NCBI GenBank assembly: GCA_029263395.1
Contig: JAJCXO010000187.1
Location: forward strand, 82,561 to 146,560
DNA length: 64,000 bases
Origin: Acidobacteriota bacterium
GTDB lineage: Bacteria > Acidobacteriota > Thermoanaerobaculia > Multivoradales > J023
Direction of reading: 5' to 3'
Shown here: one piece after another, positions 1 through 9,689 of the stretch
Numbering within the stretch: position 1 is the stretch's first letter
Layout of the letters: every line of letters starts with the position of its first letter
Position numbers and translations under genes: made by a program
Notes under the pieces: model-generated
Seen by the model: the letters and a program-made list of their open reading frames with translations, nothing else
What the model was told of the DNA's origin: nothing
Databases searched by the model: none

Positions 1-1003
1 AGTCTCTCCAGACCATCAGCGAGGTGCCACCACTGAAGGCAGCGCCAGGCTCGAAGTAGCGGGTGGCCCAGGTCGAGCCAAGCGGCTCACGCTGGTCGGT
101 GGCCAAACCATCTACGTAACGACCGTAGAAGGTGTAGTCACCAGGCGCGAAAAACGGATTTTGGGGATCATCGCTGGCTTCGATCGCGACCAGGCTGTCG
201 CCGATAGCGCGACCTTCCTGGACGATGAACCAGTCACCCCAGAGCTGATTGTTCTCGTTCGTCAAGCCAGAGCCGAAGTAGCCAGCCTGGTTCGGGAAGA
301 GAAGGTTACAGTCATTGACGTTGTCGATCGTGATGTAACCACGAGCGATGAAGTCACTACCTTCGCCACCGGTCTCGTTCTGAACGCCACCGATGCAGGA
401 CACTTCGTCGCACGCGAGACCACGGCCGGTGTGGCCGCAGCGAACGCGATCGATGAACGAACCTTCCAAGACTGGGTTCGTGCCCAAAGGCAGGTTGGTG
501 TCACAACCCGGGAAGAGCGGATTGCCAACGCCATCCGGCGCGGAATCCCAGATCGGGTTCTCGGAGAGGCCCGGGAACGGGCCACTGGCATTTGCCGGAT
601 CATTGAGCGCACGACCATGCGGGCTGATGGTGTCATCAGGATCGTTGGTGGCGTGGGCAGTGATCGGCAAGTTGCCGTTGTTGAACAGGTCGCCGAGACT
701 GACAGTCTCGACATCGTAGCCAGTCAGGAAGATGTCGAAATCGATCGACGGCAACGACCAATCACCCCAGAGCACGACGTGTGCGACTGTGGGAGAAGCC
801 GAGGCGTTGTTGACCGAGAAAAAAGTGTCGACATCCCGATCCGCGTCGACAGGATCCCTGTCCGTCGGGGTCAGGCTGACTTCGAAGTACGGCAACAGCA
901 ACGTCGCTGCCGGCACCGCGTCGATCGTACATAGCTCAGCGAAGGTCTGACCACCAAGGGCCAGCAAACTCACGAGAGCTACTAGAAGGACTGTTCTTCG
1001 CAT
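1..1003 (-). CDS. Secreted protein of unknown function, 3' end cut by window edge
   Basis: The frame is open from an ATG at 1003-1001 to the left edge, about 334 codons with no stop. The start is supported by an AGGAG ribosome site 8-12 bases upstream (1013-1018 on the other strand). The protein begins MRRTVLLVALVSLLALGG, a clear Sec signal peptide, followed by a mature start near ELCTIDAVPAATLLLPYFEV. Further on it reads NNASASPTVAHVVLWGDW and FDIFLTGYDV. I recall this kind of N-terminus from secreted proteins of Acidobacteriota, but no function is known to me. The C-terminus is missing, so any anchoring signal cannot be judged. Confidence 0.75.
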   Translation of the reverse strand, partial: MRRTVLLVALVSLLALGGQTFAELCTIDAVPAATLLLPYFEVSLTPTDRDPVDADRDVDTFFSVNNASASPTVAHVVLWGDWSLPSIDFDIFLTGYDVETVSLGDLFNNGNLPITAHATNDPDDTISPHGRALNDPANASGPFPGLSENPIWDSAPDGVGNPLFPGCDTNLPLGTNPVLEGSFIDRVRCGHTGRGLACDEVSCIGGVQNETGGEGSDFIARGYITIDNVNDCNLLFPNQAGYFGSGLTNENNQLWGDWFIVQEGRAIGDSLVAIEASDDPQNPFFAPGDYTFYGRYVDGLATDQREPLGSTWATRYFEPGAAFSGGTSLMVWRD

Positions 1004-1376
1004 TTATACGTTCTCCTAATCCTCAAAAGTATGTCTGAATAAGTTGGGACCACGTGCTTAGGCTTCCGGGAACGGACATCTCCAAGGAGATTTTCATCGA
1101 AAGCAGCTTCGCGACTCAGGAACGTCGAGGCGTCCCTACTTCCTGAGTTTTTCGGACGTGTTATCACCCCCCGTTTAATGCTTTTCGGTCTCTCGAGCCC
1201 CCGCAGAGCTAGGGGGCTGATGATTCTGTGTTTCGTCACTGTATTTATGCTGTGTCTTTGTTCTGTAAAAAGACCAGAAGGAGACACCCACACCACTGAA
1301 CTGAGTGCTGATTTTCGCTCGCCCAGGTGATCATGGCATATATGGGGCCCATTCGGGTTGATTTCGCATGGTATTA
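1004..1376 (-). promoter_or_regulatory. Long intergenic leader with several hairpins
   Basis: No gene is supported here. Reading toward the gene that starts at 1003, three inverted repeats can be seen: AGCCCC/GGGGCT around 1196-1220, CTCAGGAA/TTCCTGAG at 1115-1122 and 1140-1147, and ATCTCC/GGAGAT near 1078-1091. Such a run of stems in a possible 5' untranslated region could be a structured RNA leader, or just transcription pause sites. I cannot match it to a known riboswitch class. Confidence 0.3.
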
Positions 1377-1402
1377 AAGCCCCTGACAGGTGTCAAGGGC
1401 CT
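1377..1402 (-). terminator. Probable intrinsic terminator of the FG-GAP gene
   Basis: Just downstream of the stop at 1464 the minus strand carries GCCCTTGACA paired with TGTCAGGGGC (one G-T pair), followed by TTTAAT. The stem is strong and the position fits the end of the upstream gene; the T run is short. Confidence 0.5.
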
Positions 1403-1463
1403 CATGCGCCACCCCCCTCTACACATCGTCGATATCGGAGCCGGCGAGACAGCAGCTTTGTGT

Positions 1464-3212
1464 TCATCGGGAAGGCGCGATCGGCGCCGAGGGTGCTTCG
1501 GCTCGAGCGGTCCACACTCTGAGGCTGCCACCTTGCACACACCCGGGAGAGTTCCCAAGACCAACACCGCCCCCTCGTTCTCCGGCGAAGCCGACGATCA
1601 ACTCGTCCTGGCCATCCCCGTTCAGATCGTTCAGGCGCATGGCATATCCGCGGCAACCCTTGATCGACTCCGGCAGTTCGGGCGAGGTCTCGCTGGCGAA
1701 GAAGCCCGCTGCATCGCCGAGGAACACCATCACCTCGCCGTCACCACTAGCCACCGTAATGTCGCGACGCCCGTCGCCATCCAGATCTCCGATTGCCAGT
1801 CCGTAGATGCCTTGTTTGCCTTCGGTCGCATAGAGAGTGCGCCGCTCCCAGTCGCCTTCCTTGCTGCCAAACAGCACATCGACCCCGGTGCGCCAAAGCT
1901 TGTGTTCACGACCGACGAAGCCGATCACCAGATCGTCGAGGCCGTCATCGTTGAGATCACCGGCAGTGACGGTGCGAAGGTACGCTTGGGGGCGTGCTTC
2001 TCTCACCCAGCGTGTCTCCCATTCGTCATCCTCCTCGCCAAGGTTCAGGATGGAGTGATCGACCGAATTACTCGCCGTCACAAAGTCCTCGCGACCGTCA
2101 CCGTTGAAATCGCCCAGTGCCAGAGAGTCGCCGAAAACCTTCGAGTCGCGACCTTTCGGCAGCCAAGAGCCATTGCCTTGATTGAGGAAGAAAATCGGAC
2201 CGTTGGCGGCCTTGATATCACCTTCACCAGCAACGACCCGTGCGATGCCTTTTGGCCCCTCGCCGAGCGCCAGCAAATCAGGCTTGCCGTCACGATTCCA
2301 ATCCGTGACTTCGATGGCACGCGACGAAAAGGTCGACGCACCACCACCCTTACTGGGATCTTCGAGGCCAATACCCCGACTCCAGGGCTGAAAACGCCCC
2401 TGGCCGTCACCCACCAAGACCAGCAGGCCCTTGAGGTGAATCCCCAACGCCAGATCCATGTGGCCATCACCATTGAAGTCAGCAACTGCGGCGTCCCCAT
2501 AGTCGTAGGGAAGCGGGGGGTAGCGCGCTTCCGGCCAGCTGCGCCAGCCACCTTCACCATCGCCAAGAAAGATGTTGGGGCGCGCTGGATAAGATTTGCG
2601 AGCTGCTCCGAACACGATGTCCTGGAAACCGTCACCGTTCATATCGGCAACATCGAAGCCATTGCGCCATTGCCCCCGACTAGGTAGGCCACGGTCGAAG
2701 GATTCGAGGCGTATCCGATCACTGGTCTCTAGATCCGCCCGATAGGACTCGGCGATTTTTTCGGCCAACTCCTGGTCTTTGCGGTCCCGTTCTTCCTTCT
2801 CACGCTGCTTGTCCTCGGGGGTCTTCAGTGGGACGTTGATACGCTCGTAGATCTTGATTGAGAACGAATCCTCGTCGTGACCGACGATGTCGTATTGAAC
2901 CCCATACTGAACCTGGATTCGGTTTTCGCCGATCCATATCCATTCGCGACCCTCGATTCCCTTCTTGAATTCGGTCACGTAATACCTGGCACCAGATTCG
3001 TCAGTGAACCACTCCACTTCGGGCTCTGCGGATTCATCAGCCGAAGCAGGCTCTGTTTCCGCGGCAGACTCGGTTTCCGCGGCAGACTCTGTTGCCGCGG
3101 CAGACTCTGATGCCACAATGGCATCATCTGGAGCCGTCGAGGCACGCGAGTCTGAGGTACTGGCCGCCAGCAAGACAGTCAACAAAACCACTAGATGTGT
3201 TCTTAGTCGCAT
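1464..3212 (-). CDS. Secreted FG-GAP / VCBS repeat protein
   Basis: The protein has 582 aa from the ATG at 3212 (GGAG lies 8 bases upstream; an in-frame GTG at 3221 is possible). It starts MRLRTHLVVLLTVLLAAST, a signal peptide, followed by a low-complexity stretch of repeated AAETESAAETE-like units (about residues 25-60), then a small charged domain. From about residue 180 there are at least seven calcium-loop repeats of the D-x-N-x-D-G-x-x-D type (DMNGDGFQD, DFNGDGHMD, DWNRDGKPD, DFNGDGRED, DLNDDGLDD, DLDGDGRRD, DLNGDGQDE). These repeats are known to form an integrin-like beta-propeller at the cell surface. The ligand is unknown. The gene stands alone, with a hairpin terminator after it. Confidence 0.85.
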   Translation of the reverse strand: MRLRTHLVVLLTVLLAASTSDSRASTAPDDAIVASESAAATESAAETESAAETEPASADESAEPEVEWFTDESGARYYVTEFKKGIEGREWIWIGENRIQVQYGVQYDIVGHDEDSFSIKIYERINVPLKTPEDKQREKEERDRKDQELAEKIAESYRADLETSDRIRLESFDRGLPSRGQWRNGFDVADMNGDGFQDIVFGAARKSYPARPNIFLGDGEGGWRSWPEARYPPLPYDYGDAAVADFNGDGHMDLALGIHLKGLLVLVGDGQGRFQPWSRGIGLEDPSKGGGASTFSSRAIEVTDWNRDGKPDLLALGEGPKGIARVVAGEGDIKAANGPIFFLNQGNGSWLPKGRDSKVFGDSLALGDFNGDGREDFVTASNSVDHSILNLGEEDDEWETRWVREARPQAYLRTVTAGDLNDDGLDDLVIGFVGREHKLWRTGVDVLFGSKEGDWERRTLYATEGKQGIYGLAIGDLDGDGRRDITVASGDGEVMVFLGDAAGFFASETSPELPESIKGCRGYAMRLNDLNGDGQDELIVGFAGERGGGVGLGNSPGCVQGGSLRVWTARAEAPSAPIAPSR

Positions 3213-3363
3213 AACTCTCACTCCATGGACGTCTAGGCGCTCTCGCCCGGAAAGGCTCGGCTACTGGAAGGATCTCGAGTAGATCCTCTAATCTCGGCAG
3301 GAAGGCTTGCTAAAGCAAGAGCGGTGCCGGCTTGTGTAAGGCTTGTGTAAATAGGGGGGTGGC

Positions 3364-4140
3364 TCAAACCTCGTCAACGAAGTGTTTTTCGAGTCGACGG
3401 AACAGCCCGAGCCCCATCAACAATACCACACTCGCGATCACCAACAGCCTGAACGTACCCGGTACCCAAACCAACTCTCCACTGAGCAGCGCCTGCCGGT
3501 AGAGATCCACCAACGGTACGATCGGATTGATATCGAACCACCGTCGTGCTTCCGACGGCAACATCGCGATCGAGTAGACGATCGGCGTGAGATAGAACCA
3601 ACCCATCATCACCATCCCCACCACTTGCGCCGTATCCCGAAAGAACGTGTGAATCGCAGACAGAAGCAATCCAAGGCCAACGGTGAGTGCTAGTTGCAGC
3701 GGCAGCGCTAGTAACAACAAAGGCAGACTGGCCCAGCCGAGCTCACCAACAACAGCCAGAACCACCATGAACACCGCGGCGGCAATGCCGGCATGTACCA
3801 AAGCACTAGCTATTGGCGCCAGGATCAACGCCCGAAGCGGCAGCCTTGCCTTCTTGATCACGTTGGCGTTGTCGACGATTGCTGTCGACGCTCTAGTCAC
3901 CCCTTCTTGAAACGCCATCCAGGGCAACAGGCCACAAAAGAGGAAGATCCCAAAACTCTCCGTATGTTCGACCTCGAGCGAGACCTTCGCTCCCATGATT
4001 CGCGCAAATACGAACGTGAACAACCACAGCTGCCACAAAGGCAGTGCAAAGGACCATAGGAATCCCAGCATCGAGCCAGCGTAACGGGCCTGGAAGTCCC
4101 GGCGTATGAGCTCCTTGAGAAGAAAAAGGCCACCACTCAA
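3364..4140 (-). CDS. ABC-2 type permease, polysaccharide/lipid-sugar export
   Basis: This is a 258-aa membrane protein with about six hydrophobic segments. The N-terminus LLKELIRRDFQARYAGSMLG followed by FLWSFALPLWQLWLFTFVF is typical of the Wzm/TagG/KpsM permeases that export O-antigen, teichoic acid or capsule chains together with an ATP-binding partner. No ATPase gene lies next to it, so the partner must be encoded elsewhere. The start appears to be TTG: the frame has no ATG before its upstream stop, and the TTG start gives the usual N-terminal length. GAGG lies about 10 bases upstream. Confidence 0.85.
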   Translation of the reverse strand: MSGGLFLLKELIRRDFQARYAGSMLGFLWSFALPLWQLWLFTFVFARIMGAKVSLEVEHTESFGIFLFCGLLPWMAFQEGVTRASTAIVDNANVIKKARLPLRALILAPIASALVHAGIAAAVFMVVLAVVGELGWASLPLLLLALPLQLALTVGLGLLLSAIHTFFRDTAQVVGMVMMGWFYLTPIVYSIAMLPSEARRWFDINPIVPLVDLYRQALLSGELVWVPGTFRLLVIASVVLLMGLGLFRRLEKHFVDEV

Positions 4141-4436
4141 TGTTCGTGATCCTCGGGTGTCGATATCGAACGTCTCTGATCAAGCTCTGTCGAGCAGGTC
4201 GTGCTGCGGGGCGATTCTCATGAGATCTTGACTTTATTGCAATGCTCAAATAGCATCTTATTTCCGAGCATGACTGCCGAGACTAGCAAGAATCACCTCT
4301 GATCAAGATCCAACAAAGGGTCTTGGAGAAGGGGTTTCGCAAAGCGACGTCTCGAGCGTCATGATTCTGGCTTCGGAACAGTCTCGGGCGGCGGCAATGC
4401 CAGCCTACCGTCACAGTCCAAGGAGGCGCGAGCGCG

Positions 4437-4844
4437 ATGGTTTTCATTCATAAGATTCGCCAAGTACAGTTGGTCGGCCCCAAGATCCGCCAGCTGCGCA
4501 AAGAGCGTAAACTGACCCAGACCGAACTCGCCTCTCGCATCGGTATCCAGCAATCCGATCTTTCGCGGATGGAGAAGGGCGAGTATCGAGTCAGCCTCGA
4601 TACTCTGTTCAAGATCCTAGCCGTATTCAACGTCAGCATCAGCGAGTTCTTCGATGATGTCAACAAAGAGTCTCTGACGCCTCGTGACGTGCAGCTTATG
4701 CGTGATCTCAAACGACTTCCGAATACCGCACGCCGCGAAGTCGAAGAGTTCATTGCCTTCAAGCGTGGCCAGACCGATACGGCCCCTGAGCCTGCCGCCG
4801 AAGAGATTCCGCGTACCGCCGAGCAACGCCGTACGCTGGGTTAG
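4437..4844 (+). CDS. XRE-family helix-turn-helix regulator
   Basis: This is a 135-aa protein. Residues about 15-70 form a Cro/C1-type HTH: KIRQLRKERKLTQTELASRI, then IQQSDLSRMEKGEYRVSLDT with FKILAVFNVSISEFF. The C-terminal half is charged and ends in an acidic, proline-rich tail. AGGAGG lies upstream of the ATG. It stands between the divergent permease gene and the convergent M23 peptidase, so its target is not shown by context. Confidence 0.8.
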   Translation: MVFIHKIRQVQLVGPKIRQLRKERKLTQTELASRIGIQQSDLSRMEKGEYRVSLDTLFKILAVFNVSISEFFDDVNKESLTPRDVQLMRDLKRLPNTARREVEEFIAFKRGQTDTAPEPAAEEIPRTAEQRRTLG

Positions 4845-4882
4845 ATTTAGATATCCGGGCTCGCCATGGGCGAGCCAAGGCC

Positions 4883-6247
4883 TCAGCGTCCGATTTCGCC
4901 CATTGGGCCATTGCTCCATCGCGCTATCGTTGCCGAACTCACTGGCAGCGGCGGCTCAGGCGCGGCCAGCGGTTCTCCTGTCTCCAGTGCTAGCCTCAAA
5001 GCATCACGTCGCTCGTAGTAAAGCGTCTGCTCATGAGCAGGAATGGGCTCAATCGACTCGCTCTTGAGGCTGAGAGGATTCAGCCATCGACCGTTGCGCT
5101 TCACCCTGTAATCCAAGTGCGGGCCGGTCGAAAGCCCGGTCGAACCAACATAACCGATGACGTCCCCCTGGGCGACTCGGCGCCCACTTCGAACCCCGCT
5201 CGCATAACCGGACAGGTGCAGGTAAGAGCTTTCATAGCCGTTTGTGTGCCGAACTTTGACCATCTTGCCAGCACCACCGCTGCGTCCTGCGAACGCAACT
5301 ACCCCACCCGCTGTCACCCTCACAGGGGTCCCTTTAGGCGCCCCATAGTCAACACCGTAGTGCGGTCGGTTGACTTTGAGGATCGGATGGAAGCGACGCA
5401 TCGTAAAACCCGATGTGATGCGGGTAAACGGCAGGGGAGAACGCAAGAACATCTTCTGCAAGGGTCGCCCATCGGCATCGTAATAACCAGCCGAGCCATA
5501 ACTATAGGCTTCCAGTCGCCGACCACGGTTGGTGTAAACCAACGCCAGGATCTCTCCTAACCCAGAAAACTCACCATCGAGATACTCTTCTTCGTAGAGG
5601 AGCTGGAACCGGTCTCCGATTCTGAGATCGCGGTTGAAATCGAGGTCCCACTGCAAGACGTGAGACATGGCATAGGCCAACTGCGCCCGTCCGCCTGCGC
5701 CTCGGATGGCAGATTCCAAGGAACTTGTGACTTCGCCCTCGATGCGCCGGGTTTCGACCCGCTGCGAGAACTCATGGACCGAACGGGCCCAGTTGTCTTG
5801 TAACGGCTTCAGCTCTACCCATCCTTTACCGGCGACCTCGAACCGCAGGCCAGCCAATTCGGCGGAAGGGGCAAAATAGGCCACCCCAATATCGCCGGGC
5901 TGGATCTTACGGACGTCGACATAACCATCGAGGGCCTCTACGACGCCTTTCGCTTGCGTCGGGGCAAGGCCTAAATCCCCCACCAGTAGACTGCCGAGTG
6001 TTTGGCCTCGGCGCAGCTGAATCAACTGTGGTACTTCGGCCCGATCTAGATTGAGCGGTATCTCGGTGGGATGGTGCTTCGTCGCTAGAATCTCGTCATA
6101 GGGCAGCGTCGCCGTGATCGGGTGTGGCGACCGGAGACGCTCGTCGATGCGCCCTAGCCACACCGCCAAACAGCAAGCGGTAATCAATGGCCCGATTGTC
6201 AGCCAAGTCCGCCACCGGGTGGGCGGATAGATCTTGCGTGTCCACAT
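4883..6247 (-). CDS. M23 family murein endopeptidase, membrane-anchored
   Basis: This is a 454-aa protein. An N-terminal membrane segment (about residues 16-32) is followed by an OapA/LysM-like region (TEIPLNLDRAEVPQLIQLRR) and a periplasmic linker. The C-terminal M23 domain (about 275-395) has zinc ligands H296 and D300 in RPHYGVDYGAPKGTPV, H344 in YLHLSGY, and GPHLDY at 375-380. The family usually shows HxH in the last motif; here the second position is Asp (D379). The family cleaves peptide cross-links of peptidoglycan during growth and division. The gene is convergent with the XRE gene and divergent from the HAD gene. Confidence 0.85.
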   Translation of the reverse strand: MWTRKIYPPTRWRTWLTIGPLITACCLAVWLGRIDERLRSPHPITATLPYDEILATKHHPTEIPLNLDRAEVPQLIQLRRGQTLGSLLVGDLGLAPTQAKGVVEALDGYVDVRKIQPGDIGVAYFAPSAELAGLRFEVAGKGWVELKPLQDNWARSVHEFSQRVETRRIEGEVTSSLESAIRGAGGRAQLAYAMSHVLQWDLDFNRDLRIGDRFQLLYEEEYLDGEFSGLGEILALVYTNRGRRLEAYSYGSAGYYDADGRPLQKMFLRSPLPFTRITSGFTMRRFHPILKVNRPHYGVDYGAPKGTPVRVTAGGVVAFAGRSGGAGKMVKVRHTNGYESSYLHLSGYASGVRSGRRVAQGDVIGYVGSTGLSTGPHLDYRVKRNGRWLNPLSLKSESIEPIPAHEQTLYYERRDALRLALETGEPLAAPEPPLPVSSATIARWSNGPMGEIGR

Positions 6248-6350
6248 AAGCGACAGATATTAACACTGCTACCGATTGCTGCAAGTTTCCAGCAGGACGG
6301 CATCGTTATCGACCGCCCTGGATCGATACACTAGGCCAAGGAGAATCAAG

Positions 6351-7082
6351 ATGCATATAGCCTTCGATGCCGACGACACTCTATGGCACAACGAGCCAAT
6401 CTTCGATCTGACCCAAGATCGAGTCGCGGAGCTGCTGCGAGACTGGGTGCCTCCCGAAGAGTTGGGCGAGCAGCTCAACCGGATGGAGAAGCGCAATCTG
6501 CAGCTTTTCGGCTACGGTTCGAAGGGATTCACCCTGTCATTGATCGAGACCGCGTTGGAAGTCAGTCGGGGCGAAATTCCTGGCGCTGTGATCCAAGAAA
6601 TCCTGGATGCTGGCAAGGCGATGATCGAGCACCCGATAGAACTCTTACCCGGGGTTGTCGAGACCCTCGAGCGGCTTGCGTCGCAGCACCCGTTGTTGCT
6701 CATTACCAAAGGTGATCTCTTTCATCAGGAGACCAAAATCGCCCGCTCGGGTTTGGCGGAACGTTTTGCGGGAATCGAGATCGTATCCGAGAAAGACGAC
6801 GCAACTTACCGTCGTATTCTCGATCGTTACGGAATTGATGCCGAGCGCTTCGTGATGGTCGGTAACTCTGTCCGATCTGACATCCTGCCCGTCCTACAAA
6901 TCGGCGGCAACGCGATCCACATTCCTTATGAATCCAACTGGGAACTCGACAAGATCGAGCATCGCGGCGCCGAAAAAGAAGGCTTCTTCGTCGCCGAATC
7001 GATGCTCGAGGTGCCGACCAGCCTGCAAGAAATCGCCGCTCTCGGCTGGACAGCACCCACCGTCGCACCCACGGATGCCTGA
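6351..7082 (+). CDS. HAD superfamily hydrolase
   Basis: The protein has 243 aa. The start at 6351 is chosen because AAGGAG lies 7-12 bases upstream and because it puts HAD motif I at the N-terminus (MHIAFDADDTLW, nucleophile D6, acid D8). Motif II is LLLITKGD, and motif IV is MVGNSVRSDILP followed by IGG. The cap region lies between motifs I and II. Members are phosphatases acting on small phosphorylated metabolites; the substrate cannot be read from the sequence. The gene is divergent from the M23 gene with a 100-base spacer and convergent with the protease gene. Confidence 0.85.
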   Translation: MHIAFDADDTLWHNEPIFDLTQDRVAELLRDWVPPEELGEQLNRMEKRNLQLFGYGSKGFTLSLIETALEVSRGEIPGAVIQEILDAGKAMIEHPIELLPGVVETLERLASQHPLLLITKGDLFHQETKIARSGLAERFAGIEIVSEKDDATYRRILDRYGIDAERFVMVGNSVRSDILPVLQIGGNAIHIPYESNWELDKIEHRGAEKEGFFVAESMLEVPTSLQEIAALGWTAPTVAPTDA

Positions 7083-7106
7083 ACAGTCGGCCGATTGATA
7101 CCAGCT

Positions 7107-9362
7107 CTACGGAACCGTCGTTGACCAGGCAGACGTATCGCCGGATTCAAAGCCATTGCTGAATAGCTCAGAGCCTCGGTCGCCATTGACCACCAGGGCA
7201 AACACTGCATCGAGCGCGGCGGTGTCGGGATGGGCATCTTGCACGATCTCGTCGCCGACCACCTCAATTGTCCAGATCCCGGCTTCCGGATTGGCGATGA
7301 AAACATTCTCCACGGTATCGATGGTGTTGGAGCTACCACCAGGAGTTGAAGTGTTGCCGGCCGCAAGACCATTGTTTCCCCAATAGACCACTGCCGATGG
7401 CGACGTGACACGTAACGACAAATCGTTGATACGAGCCTGGGCGGCGCCCGGGGTACCCATGGGATCAACGTAGACCAACGTCACCGCAAGCTCGGTCTCG
7501 CCATCTACCACATCGGCGCTGTAGGACTTGGTTTCCAATGGGACGATGATCTCGGTCTCATCGATAACAAAAGTCTTCGCTGCACGATCATAGAGTCGCC
7601 GGACATCGGCGGTGCCCCAACCCTGCTTGTTCCGGTCCATGTCGCCAAAGGCGCAGGCCCCTGGATTGGCCCAGTCGTAGCGGTGGGCTGCGTTGATCAT
7701 CAGAGCTTTGGCGGTGGCCATGTTCGGCCGGCTATCGAAGACGTCACTGCCACCGCCGTGGCCGGCCCAGATGCCCTCGTGCCACATCTGGAACAGGAGA
7801 CCGAAGTAGCCCGAGGTCTGCGGTGTCGCCGAACTCGTGCCACCGAACTGCGTATAGTTTGTATCGCCGCTGCCGGAAGCTGAGAAGATCGAATCGTAGA
7901 AGAAGGCCAAGTCCGGCTTGATCCGACCATCAGCGGCCGGACCGATGCTGGCAGTAAAACTCCAGTTGTCGTCACACCGGTCGGCAGTGCTTTCGTGATT
8001 GAAGCCCCCGACGGAAACAATGTTCTTGGCCCATGCTTGCGGCCGCGACTGTTGGTTGCCAGAGTTGCTCTGACTCTGCGTCGACAGAATCTGATGCAAG
8101 AACAAGTAGTCATCAACCTCGGCGGAGATCGTCGAGTACGTGGTGTTACGAGTGGACCCGACACTCGACGTTTGGTAAACCGCACGATAGACCCCGCCAG
8201 GATCGATCAGCTCGGCATTGGCGTCGTAACGTGATGTCCCGCCGCCAAACTGCGTCGATTCGGACAGGCAAAAGAAGATACCTTGGGCATCCGGCACCAC
8301 ACCCCGGGCCGGCGCGCTGGTGCCTCCAGCAAAGTTGTTGCTGTAGGAGCTGGTACCGTGGAGCACGCTGCAGGAAGAGGCGACGCTATGTAGGATCGGT
8401 GCTGTTGGCCATTCCTGGTGCGTCGTCAGTAGCTCGCTGTCGAACACTTCGCCACGGACCCCTTGACCGGTGAAACCCTCGATGCCCTCCAGATAGTCGC
8501 CGCCACCAACCTCGCGCACGATATCCATATCAACTTCGCCCGGCCCTCCCCAACGGTCGACGAAGAGCACCCGATGATCGTGCGCCACCTCGACCAGCTG
8601 TTCTTGCGTCAACGTCGCTTCGACCCGAACACCCCCGCCTTCGATCAACTCCATCAACCCTCCCAAGCTCTGGATCCGAGCGGCCAATCCAGCCTGTTTT
8701 TCAGCGCTCCGCTGACCTAGCATGATGGAGTAACGCTGACGCTCGAGCCGGGCTGCGTGCCCTTCGATCGCATCCCGTAGCGGCGCTTCCAATCGAAACG
8801 CAGGGTGATAGGGCCCGATCCAACGGACGTAGGGTAGGAAGCTGAGCTCGTTCAACACATCCGGTTCGGCATCGACCACAAAGGTGTGGTTGGTCAGGAA
8901 CCGTAAAACCGTACCTCCCAATGTATCGATAGCGGCCCGGAACTCCGGTAGCGGAGCGCTGTGGAACTGGACCAGATGCAGTCGGTTGCTGGCACGCGCC
9001 GCGAGATCCAGACTGACGACGGGAGGTTCCACTGCCAGCGGATCGAACCGGTGATCGCGCAGTCGTACGACATAGTCGGTGGCGCGCACCCTACCTCGTA
9101 GAACACCGCCATCACTGACCGCGTAGAACGCTTGTGATTCGCCGGAAGCCTGCATTTCTCGCCATAAGTGGAGTTTGACCTCGCTGCTGGGCAACGCGAT
9201 CGAACGGTGATCTTGCACCTCAGAATCGGTTTTGTGAAACCGCTCCCCTGACGAGAGCACAAACGGCTCGTCGGAGGGGCTCTGGGCTCCCAGCGCAGAC
9301 AGAGGCATCAAGGCTGCCACCGAAAGAACACAGACCAAACCAGCGCGTCGGAGAGAAAACAT
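7107..9362 (-). CDS. Secreted subtilisin-like (S8) serine protease with C-terminal tail
   Basis: The protein has 751 aa from the ATG at 9362 (AAGGGA about 9 bases upstream). The signal peptide is MFSLRRAGLVCVLSVAALMP. A long propeptide-like region (30-290) is followed by the S8 catalytic triad: D308 in GEVFDSEL, H335 in LHGTSS and S510 in GGTSSATP. The C-terminal part (about 610-720) resembles a P/proprotein-convertase beta-sandwich (FIANPEAGIWTIEVVGDE). The last residues are LFSNGFESGDTSAWSTTVP, a tail shared with the propeller protein at 9690-11291, probably an export or surface-sorting signal. It likely works outside the cell on protein substrates. Confidence 0.88.
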   Translation of the reverse strand: MFSLRRAGLVCVLSVAALMPLSALGAQSPSDEPFVLSSGERFHKTDSEVQDHRSIALPSSEVKLHLWREMQASGESQAFYAVSDGGVLRGRVRATDYVVRLRDHRFDPLAVEPPVVSLDLAARASNRLHLVQFHSAPLPEFRAAIDTLGGTVLRFLTNHTFVVDAEPDVLNELSFLPYVRWIGPYHPAFRLEAPLRDAIEGHAARLERQRYSIMLGQRSAEKQAGLAARIQSLGGLMELIEGGGVRVEATLTQEQLVEVAHDHRVLFVDRWGGPGEVDMDIVREVGGGDYLEGIEGFTGQGVRGEVFDSELLTTHQEWPTAPILHSVASSCSVLHGTSSYSNNFAGGTSAPARGVVPDAQGIFFCLSESTQFGGGTSRYDANAELIDPGGVYRAVYQTSSVGSTRNTTYSTISAEVDDYLFLHQILSTQSQSNSGNQQSRPQAWAKNIVSVGGFNHESTADRCDDNWSFTASIGPAADGRIKPDLAFFYDSIFSASGSGDTNYTQFGGTSSATPQTSGYFGLLFQMWHEGIWAGHGGGSDVFDSRPNMATAKALMINAAHRYDWANPGACAFGDMDRNKQGWGTADVRRLYDRAAKTFVIDETEIIVPLETKSYSADVVDGETELAVTLVYVDPMGTPGAAQARINDLSLRVTSPSAVVYWGNNGLAAGNTSTPGGSSNTIDTVENVFIANPEAGIWTIEVVGDEIVQDAHPDTAALDAVFALVVNGDRGSELFSNGFESGDTSAWSTTVP

Positions 9363-9689
9363 CGTGTAGGTTCCCTTTGGGTCGGACGTAGATCGAGCCT
9401 CGCGGAGGCCTGCCGCGAAACAACTTGCTTGCCTGATCTCTGAAACGGGACAAATCCGCCGTATCCTGTTAGGGCACGTGCACACCCTGACCTTGCTCTC
9501 GAGTACGGACTCCAGGAGACGGATTTTGGTGGGCTGATCATAACCCCCTGCCGACCTTTGCCGAAACTCTGCCTTGGTTCCGAAGCCACCTATCCGGGAC
9601 GGAGCCAGTCCAGAAAATGCAGCGGTCGTCTTCCGATGTCGCCAGCGACCCGCGCTGCTATCTCATAGCATCAAGCGGCCAGTCCCCGC
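9363..9689. other. Intergenic region, no gene seen
   Basis: This is 327 bases between two minus-strand genes. A short GC-rich inverted repeat CCCGC-TGA-GCGGG overlaps the stop codon of the upstream gene (9686-9698). No T run follows it. I see no convincing promoter, ORF or RNA. Confidence 0.3.

Noticed and set aside
1368..2687. 439-aa + strand ORF
   Set aside because: Shadow of the FG-GAP gene on the other strand, which has a signal peptide, repeats and terminator.
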